From positions 809,059 to 873,058 of the forward strand of contig NZ_JAILWC010000001.1 in assembly GCF_025699125.1 (NCBI RefSeq): a stretch of DNA of 64,000 bases, in the 5' to 3' direction. Shown here piece after piece: positions 7,400 through 15,076 of the stretch; position 1 is the stretch's first letter, and every line of letters starts with the position of its first letter. The position numbers and the translations under genes were made by a program. Below the pieces are notes generated by a model. That model did no database searches and had not been told where the DNA came from. It was given only the letters and a program-made list of their open reading frames with translations. This stretch comes from Nitrosopumilus sp. (GTDB taxonomy: Archaea; Thermoproteota; Nitrososphaeria; Nitrososphaerales; Nitrosopumilaceae).

Positions 7400-8317
7400 T
7401 TATTGTTCAAGTTTCTTCATACGTCTGGATTCTATCAAAATTACTACAAGTATGAATGCAAACAGCCATGGCAGAAACATGATCTCACCTGCAATTTTGT
7501 GATATTCTTCCCATGCTACAGGATCTGTTGTTACTTTAAGGGCATACCAAGATAAAGAAAAGATTCGAATTAAATTGACTGTGATTGTCCCTATAATGCC
7601 TAAAACAAAATACATGGCTTTTCGATGTCTTGGAATGTTCAGTTTTAACATGAAGGCACCAATTACCAAGGAAAAAATAATAATACTGTGAACTCCAGCA
7701 GATGGCCAAAATACCTGAAGTGCCATTGAACCATGTTCCCCACGCAAAAACATCACATTATCTTTGGCAACGGCAGTTCCAAGATCAAGTATTGTAATAA
7801 CCCACACGTTAGTTTGAACAAAATATGGAACAACATATTGTAAAGGTCCCAAAGTGTCATATGGGAAAAATGCATCAAGCGAAAGGATTAGCGCAGTACC
7901 AGTCAGGAAAATAGGTCCGGCAGGAGCGATTCTAATCCATCTCTTGCCAAAGAAAATAGTCAATGCTGCAACAACAAAAATTGCCATAATAACAAAGTCC
8001 CACATCCATGTCCAAGAATAAATTAATTGTACGTCAAACTGTTCTGCAGATTCAATAATGTAATCTCTTAAACCATACTCCAACGAAATCAGATATGCAA
8101 TAGTCAGAAACGACAAAGGGATTACTGAAAGAAGTCGTTTTTTAGATATGACAATTTTTAGTCCAATTAATTCGGCCACTATGAAAACAAGTGCAAAGAA
8201 ATAACCTCCTCTACCTTCATTCCAACTCCATGCGATGGAATCAGGGAAGGCAATCATTGAAAAAATGATAGGGCCAGATATTATGAAAATTCCAAAAATA
8301 ATATTCCAATTCTGCAT
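7400..8317 (-). CDS. Archaeosortase/exosortase-family membrane enzyme (thaumarchaeal type)
   Basis: A 305-aa protein with about eight transmembrane segments. The exosortase/archaeosortase active-site layout is visible: 'FWPSAGVHS' at 203-211, Arg251 in 'NLIRIF' and His273 in 'EEYHKIAGEIMF'. In most family members the first motif holds the nucleophilic Cys (pattern P-x-C-S/A-G); here the equivalent position appears to be Ser206. The family is thought to cut and process C-terminal sorting signals on surface proteins. No protein in this window ends with a clear PEFG-type signal, so its targets lie elsewhere. It ends 10 nt from the dinB stop. Confidence 0.75.
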   Translation of the reverse strand: MQNWNIIFGIFIISGPIIFSMIAFPDSIAWSWNEGRGGYFFALVFIVAELIGLKIVISKKRLLSVIPLSFLTIAYLISLEYGLRDYIIESAEQFDVQLIYSWTWMWDFVIMAIFVVAALTIFFGKRWIRIAPAGPIFLTGTALILSLDAFFPYDTLGPLQYVVPYFVQTNVWVITILDLGTAVAKDNVMFLRGEHGSMALQVFWPSAGVHSIIIFSLVIGAFMLKLNIPRHRKAMYFVLGIIGTITVNLIRIFSLSWYALKVTTDPVAWEEYHKIAGEIMFLPWLFAFILVVILIESRRMKKLEQ

Positions 8318-8401
8318 TAGTTAAACCTAAAAAATGGCAAATAAATAGCTCAACTTTGATGATTTGGAAAAATCATTCTTTCATTAAAATTCAAAAAAAC
8401 G

Positions 8402-8509
8402 CTAATCTTCGGCATCCTCTATTTCATCTGACTCAGGATCTCTTCTACTAGGCCTAATTGGGACATAAATGAATGTCATATAATCAATTAAAAGTCCTAC
8501 AACATACAT
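8402..8509 (-). CDS. Possible 35-aa membrane peptide with acidic tail
   Basis: The frame reads MYVVGLLIDYMTFIYVPIRP and then a charged tail, 'SRRDPESDEIEDAED'. It would be one membrane segment with an acidic cytoplasmic end. The ATG at 8509 is the first start after an in-frame stop. There is no clear ribosome binding site, so this is a candidate. It sits between the archaeosortase-like gene and the DsbA-associated membrane gene, on the same strand as both. Confidence 0.4.
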   Translation of the reverse strand: MYVVGLLIDYMTFIYVPIRPSRRDPESDEIEDAED

Positions 8510-8558
8510 TTCAAGGTTGTAAAAATTTGCCTAATTGGTAATTTCTGATGCATCATTA

Positions 8559-9038
8559 TCAAGTATTGAGAGTACATTCAATTTTAAGAGATTTTACAGT
8601 AGTAAAATAAGTGACAATCAAAATGACAATTGCAATAATTCGAATCGGAACATCATAATTGGTTAGAAATGCAGTTGCAGTTGCACCTACAGAACCAAAA
8701 GTCGAGATTATTGCAAATCCTACTGGACCACAACTACACGCACCAGCAACAGCACCAACAATGGATCCAATAATACCGCCACCCATTTTTTGTTTTGAAC
8801 TTTTTAGAATGGTTATTCTAAAAATATTCATCGGGATAACCAGTCCAGATAGTGCAGAAAGTATTAAAATTAATACAAATCCCAATTCAGTCCCAACAGG
8901 TAAATGACTTATGATGTAAGGTTCTAAGAAAATGTATTCAGACAGAATCAGTAAACCAATTACCATAGAAACAAAAATAACAGATGCTAATAAGACATAT
9001 TTGAAATTTGAGAATACAAGTTTGGTAGTTTGTATCAT
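8559..9038 (-). CDS. Four-helix membrane protein with Cys-Ser-Cys motif, partner of the DsbA-like protein
   Basis: A 159-aa integral membrane protein with four or five hydrophobic segments. A Gly/Ala-rich loop carries 'GACSCGPVG' with Cys101 and Cys103, and a third Cys lies near the C-terminus (residue 155). It directly follows the DsbA-like gene: stop and start are adjacent at 9039/9038. Adjacency and the paired cysteines suggest a membrane partner for disulfide exchange, a DsbB/VKOR-like role, but the sequence is not a recognised DsbB or VKOR. The function is inferred from context only. Confidence 0.65.
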   Translation of the reverse strand: MIQTTKLVFSNFKYVLLASVIFVSMVIGLLILSEYIFLEPYIISHLPVGTELGFVLILILSALSGLVIPMNIFRITILKSSKQKMGGGIIGSIVGAVAGACSCGPVGFAIISTFGSVGATATAFLTNYDVPIRIIAIVILIVTYFTTVKSLKIECTLNT

Positions 9039-9701
9039 TTAGATCATAGGATCCAGAATTTGTTTAAAGACAGAAAATGGTTGTGCACCACTGATTTGTT
9101 GTTGTCCGTCAGGACCTACAATAAAGAATCCAGGGGTTCCTCCAACACCATGATCTTTTGCTTGCTGTATATTATACTGAACACGTTTTGAATATTTTCC
9201 TGAATCAAGACAACTATCAAAGAGATTCATGTCAAGACCCAAACTAAATGCAAATGCTTTTAGTCTTTCAGAATTTGCCCAACCGCCATCAATTTTCGAT
9301 TCTTGTGAATTGTAAAGAAGGTCATGATAATCCCAATACTTTCCTTGATCTTCAGCACAGTATGACGCTTGAGCTGCTTTTAGAGAATCACTTCCCAAAA
9401 AAGCTAAATCAACAAAAACTAAATTTACTTTTCCTGTTTCAATATAATCACGTGTTATTGCAGGTTTTGTGTTATGAAACCAATTATAACATTGGTGACA
9501 TTGGTAATCACCAAATTCAACAATTGTGATTGGAGCAGAAGGATCTCCTAAAATTGCAGAACCCATAGCAGTAGAGATGGTACCATGCATTCTACCCACA
9601 TCAAGATTCGCAGTTTCTGTGGGTGATGAAGAGGCAGATACTGCAATACCAACAATAATTGCTGCAACTATAGATCCTAAAACTACAGCTTTTTTACGCA
9701 T
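9039..9701 (-). CDS. DsbA-like thiol-disulfide oxidoreductase, membrane-anchored
   Basis: A 220-aa protein with an N-terminal hydrophobic segment (about residues 5-24, signal peptide or anchor), then a thioredoxin fold with an active site Cys68-His-Gln-Cys71 in 'FGDYQCHQCYNW' and the cis-proline loop 'GGTPGFF' at 187-193. These are the DsbA-family landmarks. It would oxidise or shuffle disulfides of proteins outside the cytoplasmic membrane. Translation starts at ATG 9701. It is followed without a gap by the four-helix Cys protein, so the two form a likely operon. Confidence 0.88.
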   Translation of the reverse strand: MRKKAVVLGSIVAAIIVGIAVSASSSPTETANLDVGRMHGTISTAMGSAILGDPSAPITIVEFGDYQCHQCYNWFHNTKPAITRDYIETGKVNLVFVDLAFLGSDSLKAAQASYCAEDQGKYWDYHDLLYNSQESKIDGGWANSERLKAFAFSLGLDMNLFDSCLDSGKYSKRVQYNIQQAKDHGVGGTPGFFIVGPDGQQQISGAQPFSVFKQILDPMI

Positions 9702-9733
9702 GTTTCAAAACATATCGAATTGGTTAAAAAAAC

Positions 9734-9931
9734 TTATTCCAAATTACGTGATGATTTTCGTTTGAACAGATTTAGAAATTTTGCAATAATAGTATCAATA
9801 GGACAAATCTCACAGGAAGCAAGTGATGAGTGACTATCAAGATGTTTTTCAAATTTTTCTCGAGATTCAAAAACAAGATCACATTTTTCACAATAAACTT
9901 TATTCACATTGTTCTTCGATGGTGTATTCAT
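9734..9931 (-). CDS. Small C2H2 zinc-finger protein
   Basis: A 65-aa protein with one classical zinc finger: Cys14-x2-Cys17 ('YCEKCDLVF') and His30/His34 ('HLDSHSS'). A second Cys pair, 'SCEICP', follows near residues 39-43, then a basic tail. Mini proteins with one C2H2 finger are common in this lineage and are presumed to bind DNA or RNA. The start is ATG 9931. It lies just upstream of the DsbA-like gene on the same strand. Confidence 0.75.
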   Translation of the reverse strand: MNTPSKNNVNKVYCEKCDLVFESREKFEKHLDSHSSLASCEICPIDTIIAKFLNLFKRKSSRNLE

Positions 9932-10251
9932 AAATTTTTTTGTGGACTGATGCTTATAAAGATCCTGTTGAAAATCAAATTATGATTAAATTCTTTGATG
10001 ACGGTTAGAGGATTTTTCGATGACGCTAGAAGTTTTATAATTATTGTAGTTTAAGATACTACGTAAAGCCCACCACACAATTGTAATTTATGATATTTTT
10101 GGAAAACAATTAAAGATAGAAGGCATGAGAACAGATCCAAAATATAAGTTGCACAAAGTCAGATTTCAGAATACCAAAACATTTTCCACATTATAATTTC
10201 TCATTGCCGCAAGAGATACCAATGAAAGATTTGGGTTTCAGAATTTAAGAA
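9932..10251. other. 320-base region with no intact gene
   Basis: It contains an open plus-strand stretch at about 10052-10195 that reads like protein ('IVIYDIFGKQLKIEG', 'KYKLHKVRFQNTKTF') but has no usable start codon and ends in a stop. The motif TCGATGACG/TTGATGACG occurs twice, around 9998-10025. This could be a decayed gene remnant; nothing intact can be supported. Confidence 0.35.
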
Positions 10252-10641
10252 TTAGAGATAATGAATTCTCATGTGAACATTTAGTTCAACTTGATATTTT
10301 GTCACAAACCCACAATGTGTACAAGAAAACAATTCAGATTGATCTACAGATTCTCGTTCTATCACCCTACCTGAAATAGAAGTAATGTTAATTTTTTCAT
10401 TATTTGAAATTACTGCAAAGTTTCTTCCTTCATCTATTGAATCCAAGTATTCTTTAATAGCAGAAATAACTAAAGCGATGTCAAGAGTTTCATCATCATT
10501 AAAAGTAGAGAGAGTGAACTGGTGTTGTTTGATAGTAGGAATAGCAGCTACCTTATCTGCAACATAAACGAGTAACTCGTTTTTTATAGATGATACATCT
10601 TTGCAGTCAATAGTAAGCATGAATTTTAATGAATTTATCAA
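10252..10641 (-). CDS. Protein with C-terminal C2H2 zinc finger
   Basis: A 129-aa protein. The N-terminal 100 residues form an unrecognised alpha/beta domain. The C-terminus is one zinc finger, 'FSCTHCGFVTKYQVELNVHM' followed by 'RIH', with the C-x2-C and H-x3-H spacing expected. It probably binds nucleic acid or acts as a regulator. Translation starts at ATG 10641 (or the ATG seven codons later). It is divergent from the gene at 10704. Confidence 0.7.
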   Translation of the reverse strand: MINSLKFMLTIDCKDVSSIKNELLVYVADKVAAIPTIKQHQFTLSTFNDDETLDIALVISAIKEYLDSIDEGRNFAVISNNEKINITSISGRVIERESVDQSELFSCTHCGFVTKYQVELNVHMRIHYL

Positions 10642-10703
10642 TATTTTAGTTTAACAATAATTTGAAAATGATTATTATGGTTTGATATTGTGAATTTGAA
10701 TAG

Positions 10704-11090
10704 ATGAGAGATTCAGAAACATTTGGGGTTGAAAAAGGCCACGGAGAAGAGATTGTATCATGGTTAAACAACCAGGCAAAAATTCAAGGGGTAAAACTTG
10801 AAGCTAGATTGTATGGATACGATATTTCGACTAAAAATTTTGGGGATTTTGAATTGTTTTCGTGGATTGGAGATGTGCAAATTGCAAGAAAAATGATCAT
10901 AAAAGCAAGTAAAAGATTCAAGGTAAAAGTAATCGAAGGAGGATACAAACCAAAAGAAAAATTACTCAGATTAAAAAAATTTGATTTTGCCAAAGTCAAA
11001 AAGGGAGACAAGACAATAGGATTATTAGAATTTGCATCATCAAGATTTGGAGATAAACAATGGGAGATTCAAAATGAAGAACGTCATTAA
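10704..11090 (+). CDS. Conserved-looking cytoplasmic protein, function unknown
   Basis: A 128-aa basic protein without signal or membrane segments. Features include a 'GEEIVSWLNNQAKIQG' helix, an aromatic central part ('FELFSWIGDVQIARKMI') and a Lys-rich C-terminal half. I cannot assign a family. The gene stands 27 nt before the dehydrogenase gene on the same strand, so the two may be co-transcribed. The ATG at 10704 is the first in frame. Confidence 0.6.
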   Translation: MRDSETFGVEKGHGEEIVSWLNNQAKIQGVKLEARLYGYDISTKNFGDFELFSWIGDVQIARKMIIKASKRFKVKVIEGGYKPKEKLLRLKKFDFAKVKKGDKTIGLLEFASSRFGDKQWEIQNEERH

Positions 11091-11117
11091 AATAATAATT
11101 AAGAGAGTTGAAAAAAT

Positions 11118-12002
11118 ATGAAAAAAATAGGAATTGTAGGATTAGGAATGTTAGGAAATGCTGTGGCACTGCATTTGTTAGATGTAGGATTTGATGTCAC
11201 AGTATACAATAGAACAAAAGAAAAAACAATTCAAGTTAAAGAAAAAGGAGGAAAAGTTACATCATCACCAAAAGAAACTGCTGAAAACGCAGAGCTCGTC
11301 ATAATAGTAGTTAAAGATGCAGAGGCAGTAAAACAAGTATCATTTGGAAACAAGGGAATCATAGAATGTAAAAACGAAAAATTGATTGTTGCAGATATGA
11401 GTACAGTTGAACCGTCAGAATCAAAAAACATCTCAAAAAAATTTCAAGAGCACAATATTAACAAACTGGATATTCCAGTAATGGGGGGACCAAATGTAGC
11501 TATCACAGGAGAACTAGTCATGATGGTATCAGGAGATAAAACTGCTTTTGATAATTGTAAAAACGTTCTAGAAAAAATTGCAAATAAAGTATTTTTCTTA
11601 GGAGGAAGCGGGATAGCACATTCAGTTAAACTTGCCATGAACCTACAAATAACTATGCTTGCTCTGGCACTATCTGAAGGGATCACTCTTATGAAGAATG
11701 CAGATGTGGATCCAAAAATATTTCTTGAAATTTTAAACTCTACGTATTTTAAAACTGGCATGAGTGAAAAAAAGGCATACAAAATGATAGACGGAGAATA
11801 TACCGCAACATTTACTCTTTCAAACCTAAAAAAAGACATCAGTACTATTACAAAAATGGCCAAATCCTTAGGAATAAAACTCCCAATGATAGAAAAAGCA
11901 GAGGAAGTGTATGACGACGCCCTAAAAGAAGGACTGGGGGAGATTGACTATACAGGGATAATAGAGTACATCAAAAGAATTAATGATTCCAAACAAAAAT
12001 AA
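11118..12002 (+). CDS. NAD(P)-dependent beta-hydroxyacid dehydrogenase (3-hydroxyisobutyrate dehydrogenase family)
   Basis: The 294-aa protein starts with a dinucleotide-binding Rossmann motif, 'GIVGLGMLGNAVA' at residues 5-17. The substrate motif (usually DAPVSGG) is 'DIPVMGGP' at 118-125. The catalytic lysine is Lys171 with Asn175 ('HSVKLAMNLQ'). Members oxidise or reduce beta-hydroxyacids such as 3-hydroxyisobutyrate, tartronate semialdehyde or succinic semialdehyde. The replacement of Ser by Met in the substrate motif means the substrate is uncertain. Start ATG 11118. Confidence 0.82.
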   Translation: MKKIGIVGLGMLGNAVALHLLDVGFDVTVYNRTKEKTIQVKEKGGKVTSSPKETAENAELVIIVVKDAEAVKQVSFGNKGIIECKNEKLIVADMSTVEPSESKNISKKFQEHNINKLDIPVMGGPNVAITGELVMMVSGDKTAFDNCKNVLEKIANKVFFLGGSGIAHSVKLAMNLQITMLALALSEGITLMKNADVDPKIFLEILNSTYFKTGMSEKKAYKMIDGEYTATFTLSNLKKDISTITKMAKSLGIKLPMIEKAEEVYDDALKEGLGEIDYTGIIEYIKRINDSKQK

Positions 12003-12057
12003 TTGCACGAATATAATTAAACAAAAATTCTATAAGTTATGAGTTCCTTGTGCTAGT

Positions 12058-12819
12058 ATGAGATTAAGTGATAAAGTCGCCATAGTAACAGGTGCATCAA
12101 GTGACATAGGTAAAGGAATTGCTAAAAGATTTTCAGAAGAAGGGGCAAAAGTAGTCATGGTTGCAAGAAACCTAGAAGGATTGGAAAATGCAAGAAAAGA
12201 GATAGGAAATGAAGAGTCAACAGCATCAGTCACGTGCGATTTGATAGATGAATCACAAGTATTACAAGCAGTAAATCAAATCATGGACACGTATGGGAAA
12301 ATAGACATTTTAGTAAATAATGCAGGAGCAATCAATGATCCAGTACATTTTCACGAAATGAAAGACGCAGAAATTAAAAAACTCATAGATGTTAACTTGT
12401 TAGGAGTCTTTCATATGACAAAAGCAGTTCTTTCAAAAATGTCAGACGTAAAAAGTGGTGCAATTGTAAACATTGGCTCTATTTCAAGCGAAAGAGCAAT
12501 TCCAAGAGTGCATTTGGCAGTGTATTCAGCAACTAAAGCAGCAATTTCCATGTTTACAAAATCAATCGCAGTTGAATATGCAAGAAGAAACATCAGATGT
12601 AATTGCGTCAATCCAGGAATTATTAATTCAGGAATGATTAAACCATATCTAGATGATCCTCAAGCAAGAAAAGTTCTCGAAGAAAGATTACCACTTGCAA
12701 GAGTCGGCGAACCTGTAGATGTTGCAAATGCAGTACTGTATTTAGCATCAGACGAGGCAAATTGGGTGACTGGAACTATCTTAAATGTAGATGGTGGCAA
12801 AACAGCTTCAGAAGGATAA
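12058..12819 (+). CDS. Short-chain dehydrogenase/reductase (SDR family)
   Basis: A 253-aa classical SDR. The cofactor motif is '[11 protein letters not shown]' at residues 10-20, 'NNAG' is at 87-90, and the catalytic set is Ser141 or Ser143, Tyr156 and Lys160 in 'YSATK'. The C-terminal '[13 protein letters not shown]' is typical of the FabG/3-oxoacyl reductase type. The substrate is unknown. The normally second Gly of the cofactor motif is Asp (GASSDIG), a tolerated variant. Start ATG 12058. The stop overlaps the DUF99 gene by 12 nt in convergent orientation. Confidence 0.88.
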   Translation: MRLSDKVAIVTGASSDIGKGIAKRFSEEGAKVVMVARNLEGLENARKEIGNEESTASVTCDLIDESQVLQAVNQIMDTYGKIDILVNNAGAINDPVHFHEMKDAEIKKLIDVNLLGVFHMTKAVLSKMSDVKSGAIVNIGSISSERAIPRVHLAVYSATKAAISMFTKSIAVEYARRNIRCNCVNPGIINSGMIKPYLDDPQARKVLEERLPLARVGEPVDVANAVLYLASDEANWVTGTILNVDGGKTASEG

Positions 12820-13389
12820 CCCTTTTTCAAACAATGTTTTTGCCAGTAATTGTGATACACGGATAGGTTCTGGGATAGAACCATCCAATGTCAAATCATC
12901 AAGAAGATGTCGTACATCATTTAGTGAACAGCCCTCTCTCCGAACAAAAATATCATGACATGTATGCAAAGTAATCTTGTCTCTTTTACCCAATTTATTA
13001 TATTCAGAAAGTTTAGATTCAAATGAATTTGGAAAATGTTGTTTAATGGCACTATCTATTCCCACAGAATCATTATATGAAATTCCAATTATAGGAATTG
13101 TTAGAGAATCAAACAATTGTTTTATGTCTATAATATTATACATAGAGACTATCAAACCAGATATCAAAACATAGCTAACATCAGGTCTCTGAAGTTCATT
13201 ATACATCTTCAAGATGGAATCTGTAGCATCATCACCGCCTATTGTAGTACTTCCAAATACAAAATCATCAATGATGAAATCTCGTCTCATTACAATTCCA
13301 GATAAAATAGATTTTGAAGAATTTGGTCCAAAGCTTTCAGCAATAGCAAGGCCTCTCAGTCCCTTTTTTTCAAGATGAAGAGATCTCAT
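12808..13389 (-). CDS. DUF99/UPF0215 family protein (endonuclease V-like fold)
   Basis: A 193-aa protein whose N-terminal 'KKGLRGLAIAESF' and central 'DDFVFGSTTIGGDDATDSI' match the archaeal DUF99 family. This family is structurally related to endonuclease V, but its biochemical role is not established. 'HTCHDIFVRREGCS' near residue 141 is also characteristic. Start ATG 13389. Its start region overlaps the end of the 41-aa membrane peptide gene, suggesting translational coupling. Confidence 0.78.
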   Translation of the reverse strand: MRSLHLEKKGLRGLAIAESFGPNSSKSILSGIVMRRDFIIDDFVFGSTTIGGDDATDSILKMYNELQRPDVSYVLISGLIVSMYNIIDIKQLFDSLTIPIIGISYNDSVGIDSAIKQHFPNSFESKLSEYNKLGKRDKITLHTCHDIFVRREGCSLNDVRHLLDDLTLDGSIPEPIRVSQLLAKTLFEKGLSF

Positions 13390-13495
13390 TTTTCTTTGCC
13401 CTCAAGTATGCTCTATAGCTTAATCCCGTAATGGTCATAATTATACCAGTAATTACAGACCACATAACGAAAGATGCGATTTGAGATTCGTCCAT
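13370..13495 (-). CDS. 41-aa single-pass membrane peptide upstream of DUF99
   Basis: Reading from ATG 13495: MDESQIASFVMWSV, then 'ITGIIMTITGLSYRAYL', then a basic tail RAKKNEISSS. It has an acidic N-terminus, one membrane helix and a positive cytoplasmic end, which is the topology of a real membrane peptide. It overlaps the DUF99 start by 20 nt in another frame. The family is not recognised. Confidence 0.6.
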   Translation of the reverse strand: MDESQIASFVMWSVITGIIMTITGLSYRAYLRAKKNEISSS

Positions 13496-13599
13496 AAATT
13501 ATTAGGAATTTGTAAACATCTAAAGTTTCGGTTAGGAACAAGAATGTCAAATTCAATTTTGCCTGAAACATCTAAATAGATTTAATGCAAGTGAAATTT

Positions 13600-13809
13600 A
13601 TGCCTGAATTTATTTGCCCTGACTGCGGGAAACGACTATTTCATGAAAATGAAACAACGTTAAAAATCGAGGAAACAATTCATTCAAAATTCTGCAGGAA
13701 AACCGAAGGTGAAACACATAGTTTTATGCATCGAGATCCAGCACATATGCAAACTTTTGATTCAGAAAGAGAAAACGATACATCAGGCACGCCAGTGTTA
13801 AAGAAATAA
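13600..13809 (+). CDS. Small zinc-binding protein
   Basis: About 69 aa from ATG 13600 ('MPEFICPDCGKRLF'); an ATG at 13585 would add five residues. A Cys pair, CPDC, opens the protein, and a further Cys and several His residues follow ('HSKFCRKTEGETHSFMHRD'), so one metal site is likely. The protein is hydrophilic and cytoplasmic. The family is not recognised. It lies 52 nt before the flavoprotein gene on the same strand. Confidence 0.65.
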   Translation: MPEFICPDCGKRLFHENETTLKIEETIHSKFCRKTEGETHSFMHRDPAHMQTFDSERENDTSGTPVLKK

Positions 13810-13861
13810 TTTCAAAAAAATACCTCAAAATTATATCCTAGGCATTACTGATGGAGTCTAG

Positions 13862-15076
13862 TTGTCAGAGGAATATCATTATGATTTAGTTGTAGTAGGA
13901 GGAGGTCCAGCAGGTTCATCAGCAGCATATGAAGCTGCAAGAAACGGAGTCAGGGTGGCCATGCTAGAAAAAGAAAATTCAATAGCAGAAACAGTTAGAA
14001 CAAGTGGTGTAACATGGATTCAAAACATCAAAGAGTTTGGAATTCCAGATGATTGCTATAATCCCATAAAAAATTTCTCATTTTGTTCACCAAATAATGA
14101 AGTTACAATTAGCGATTCAGTTCCACGAGCTGCCGTGTTAGATGTGAGAAAAACATACAGATGGTTAGCTCAAGAAGCAAAACAGTCAGGCGCAGATATT
14201 TTTGTCAAAATCAATGTTAACAATGTAATTAAAAATGAAATGGGAGACATCATCGGAGTAAGCGGAATTGGGCCAAATGGCAAAATCACATTTCATTCCA
14301 AAGCAGTGATAGATGCAAGTGGATTTCCTTCAGTTGTTGTCAAAGCAATGGGATTTGCTACTCAATGGAAAAGATTTGGTGCAGGAGCTGAATACGAGGT
14401 AAAAGTAGAAAATATCGATCCAGACACATGGTGGCTAATGGTGGGTAAGCAATATTCACCTGCAGGATATGCGTGGATTTTTCCTCTAGGAAATAACATT
14501 GCAAGAATTGGAGTGGGTGTTGGAAAACCAGAATCGAATGTAGATCCAACTCAAAGACTAAAAGAATTAATGGATTCAAAGTTAGGACCAATTAAAAAAC
14601 TGGGAAAAATATCACCAATTGAGTTTCATTATGGGTTGATTCCAAATGACGGATTATCAAGAAAGACAGTGTTCAATAATTTAATTTTAGTTGGGGACTC
14701 TGCAGGACAGGCAAATCCATTGGTTCTTGAGGGAATTAGATATGCTATAAAATTCGGCAGAGTTGCAGGAAAAGTAGCATCAGATGCAATTAAAGCAGGA
14801 AACACAGATGAAAGTTCTTTAAAAGCCTATGAAGAAAATTGGAAAAAAGAAATCGAATCCAAGATTAATTCTGCTGGAAAAGTACAGGATAGATGGATTG
14901 GGTTATCTGATGAAGAATGGGATAAAGAGTTAGATATCATTAAAGAATTAAAACCTGAAGAGTTCATTGATTTTATAAAAGCAGAATTTGGGTTATCAAA
15001 CATGATAAAACTTGCTACACATCATCCAAAACTTGCAGTAAGACAGCTCTTTAATTTAGTTAAAGGGAAAAAATGA
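13862..15076 (+). CDS. Geranylgeranyl reductase-family FAD oxidoreductase
   Basis: The 404-aa protein opens with the FAD-binding motif 'VVVGGGPAGSSAAYEA', and the second flavin motif 'LVGDSAGQANPLVLEGIR' lies near residues 277-294. These are typical of the geranylgeranyl/digeranylgeranylglycerophospholipid reductase family, which saturates isoprenoid chains of archaeal lipids. Several paralogues usually exist, so lipid reduction is likely but not certain. The start is TTG 13862 ('SEEYHYDLVVVGG'). It ends convergently, one base from the stop of the 985-aa gene. Confidence 0.85.
   Translation: MSEEYHYDLVVVGGGPAGSSAAYEAARNGVRVAMLEKENSIAETVRTSGVTWIQNIKEFGIPDDCYNPIKNFSFCSPNNEVTISDSVPRAAVLDVRKTYRWLAQEAKQSGADIFVKINVNNVIKNEMGDIIGVSGIGPNGKITFHSKAVIDASGFPSVVVKAMGFATQWKRFGAGAEYEVKVENIDPDTWWLMVGKQYSPAGYAWIFPLGNNIARIGVGVGKPESNVDPTQRLKELMDSKLGPIKKLGKISPIEFHYGLIPNDGLSRKTVFNNLILVGDSAGQANPLVLEGIRYAIKFGRVAGKVASDAIKAGNTDESSLKAYEENWKKEIESKINSAGKVQDRWIGLSDEEWDKELDIIKELKPEEFIDFIKAEFGLSNMIKLATHHPKLAVRQLFNLVKGKK

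Noticed and set aside
11444..11863. 139-codon open frame antisense to the dehydrogenase
   Set aside because: The opposite strand encodes all catalytic residues of the dehydrogenase; the antisense frame has no recognisable pattern.
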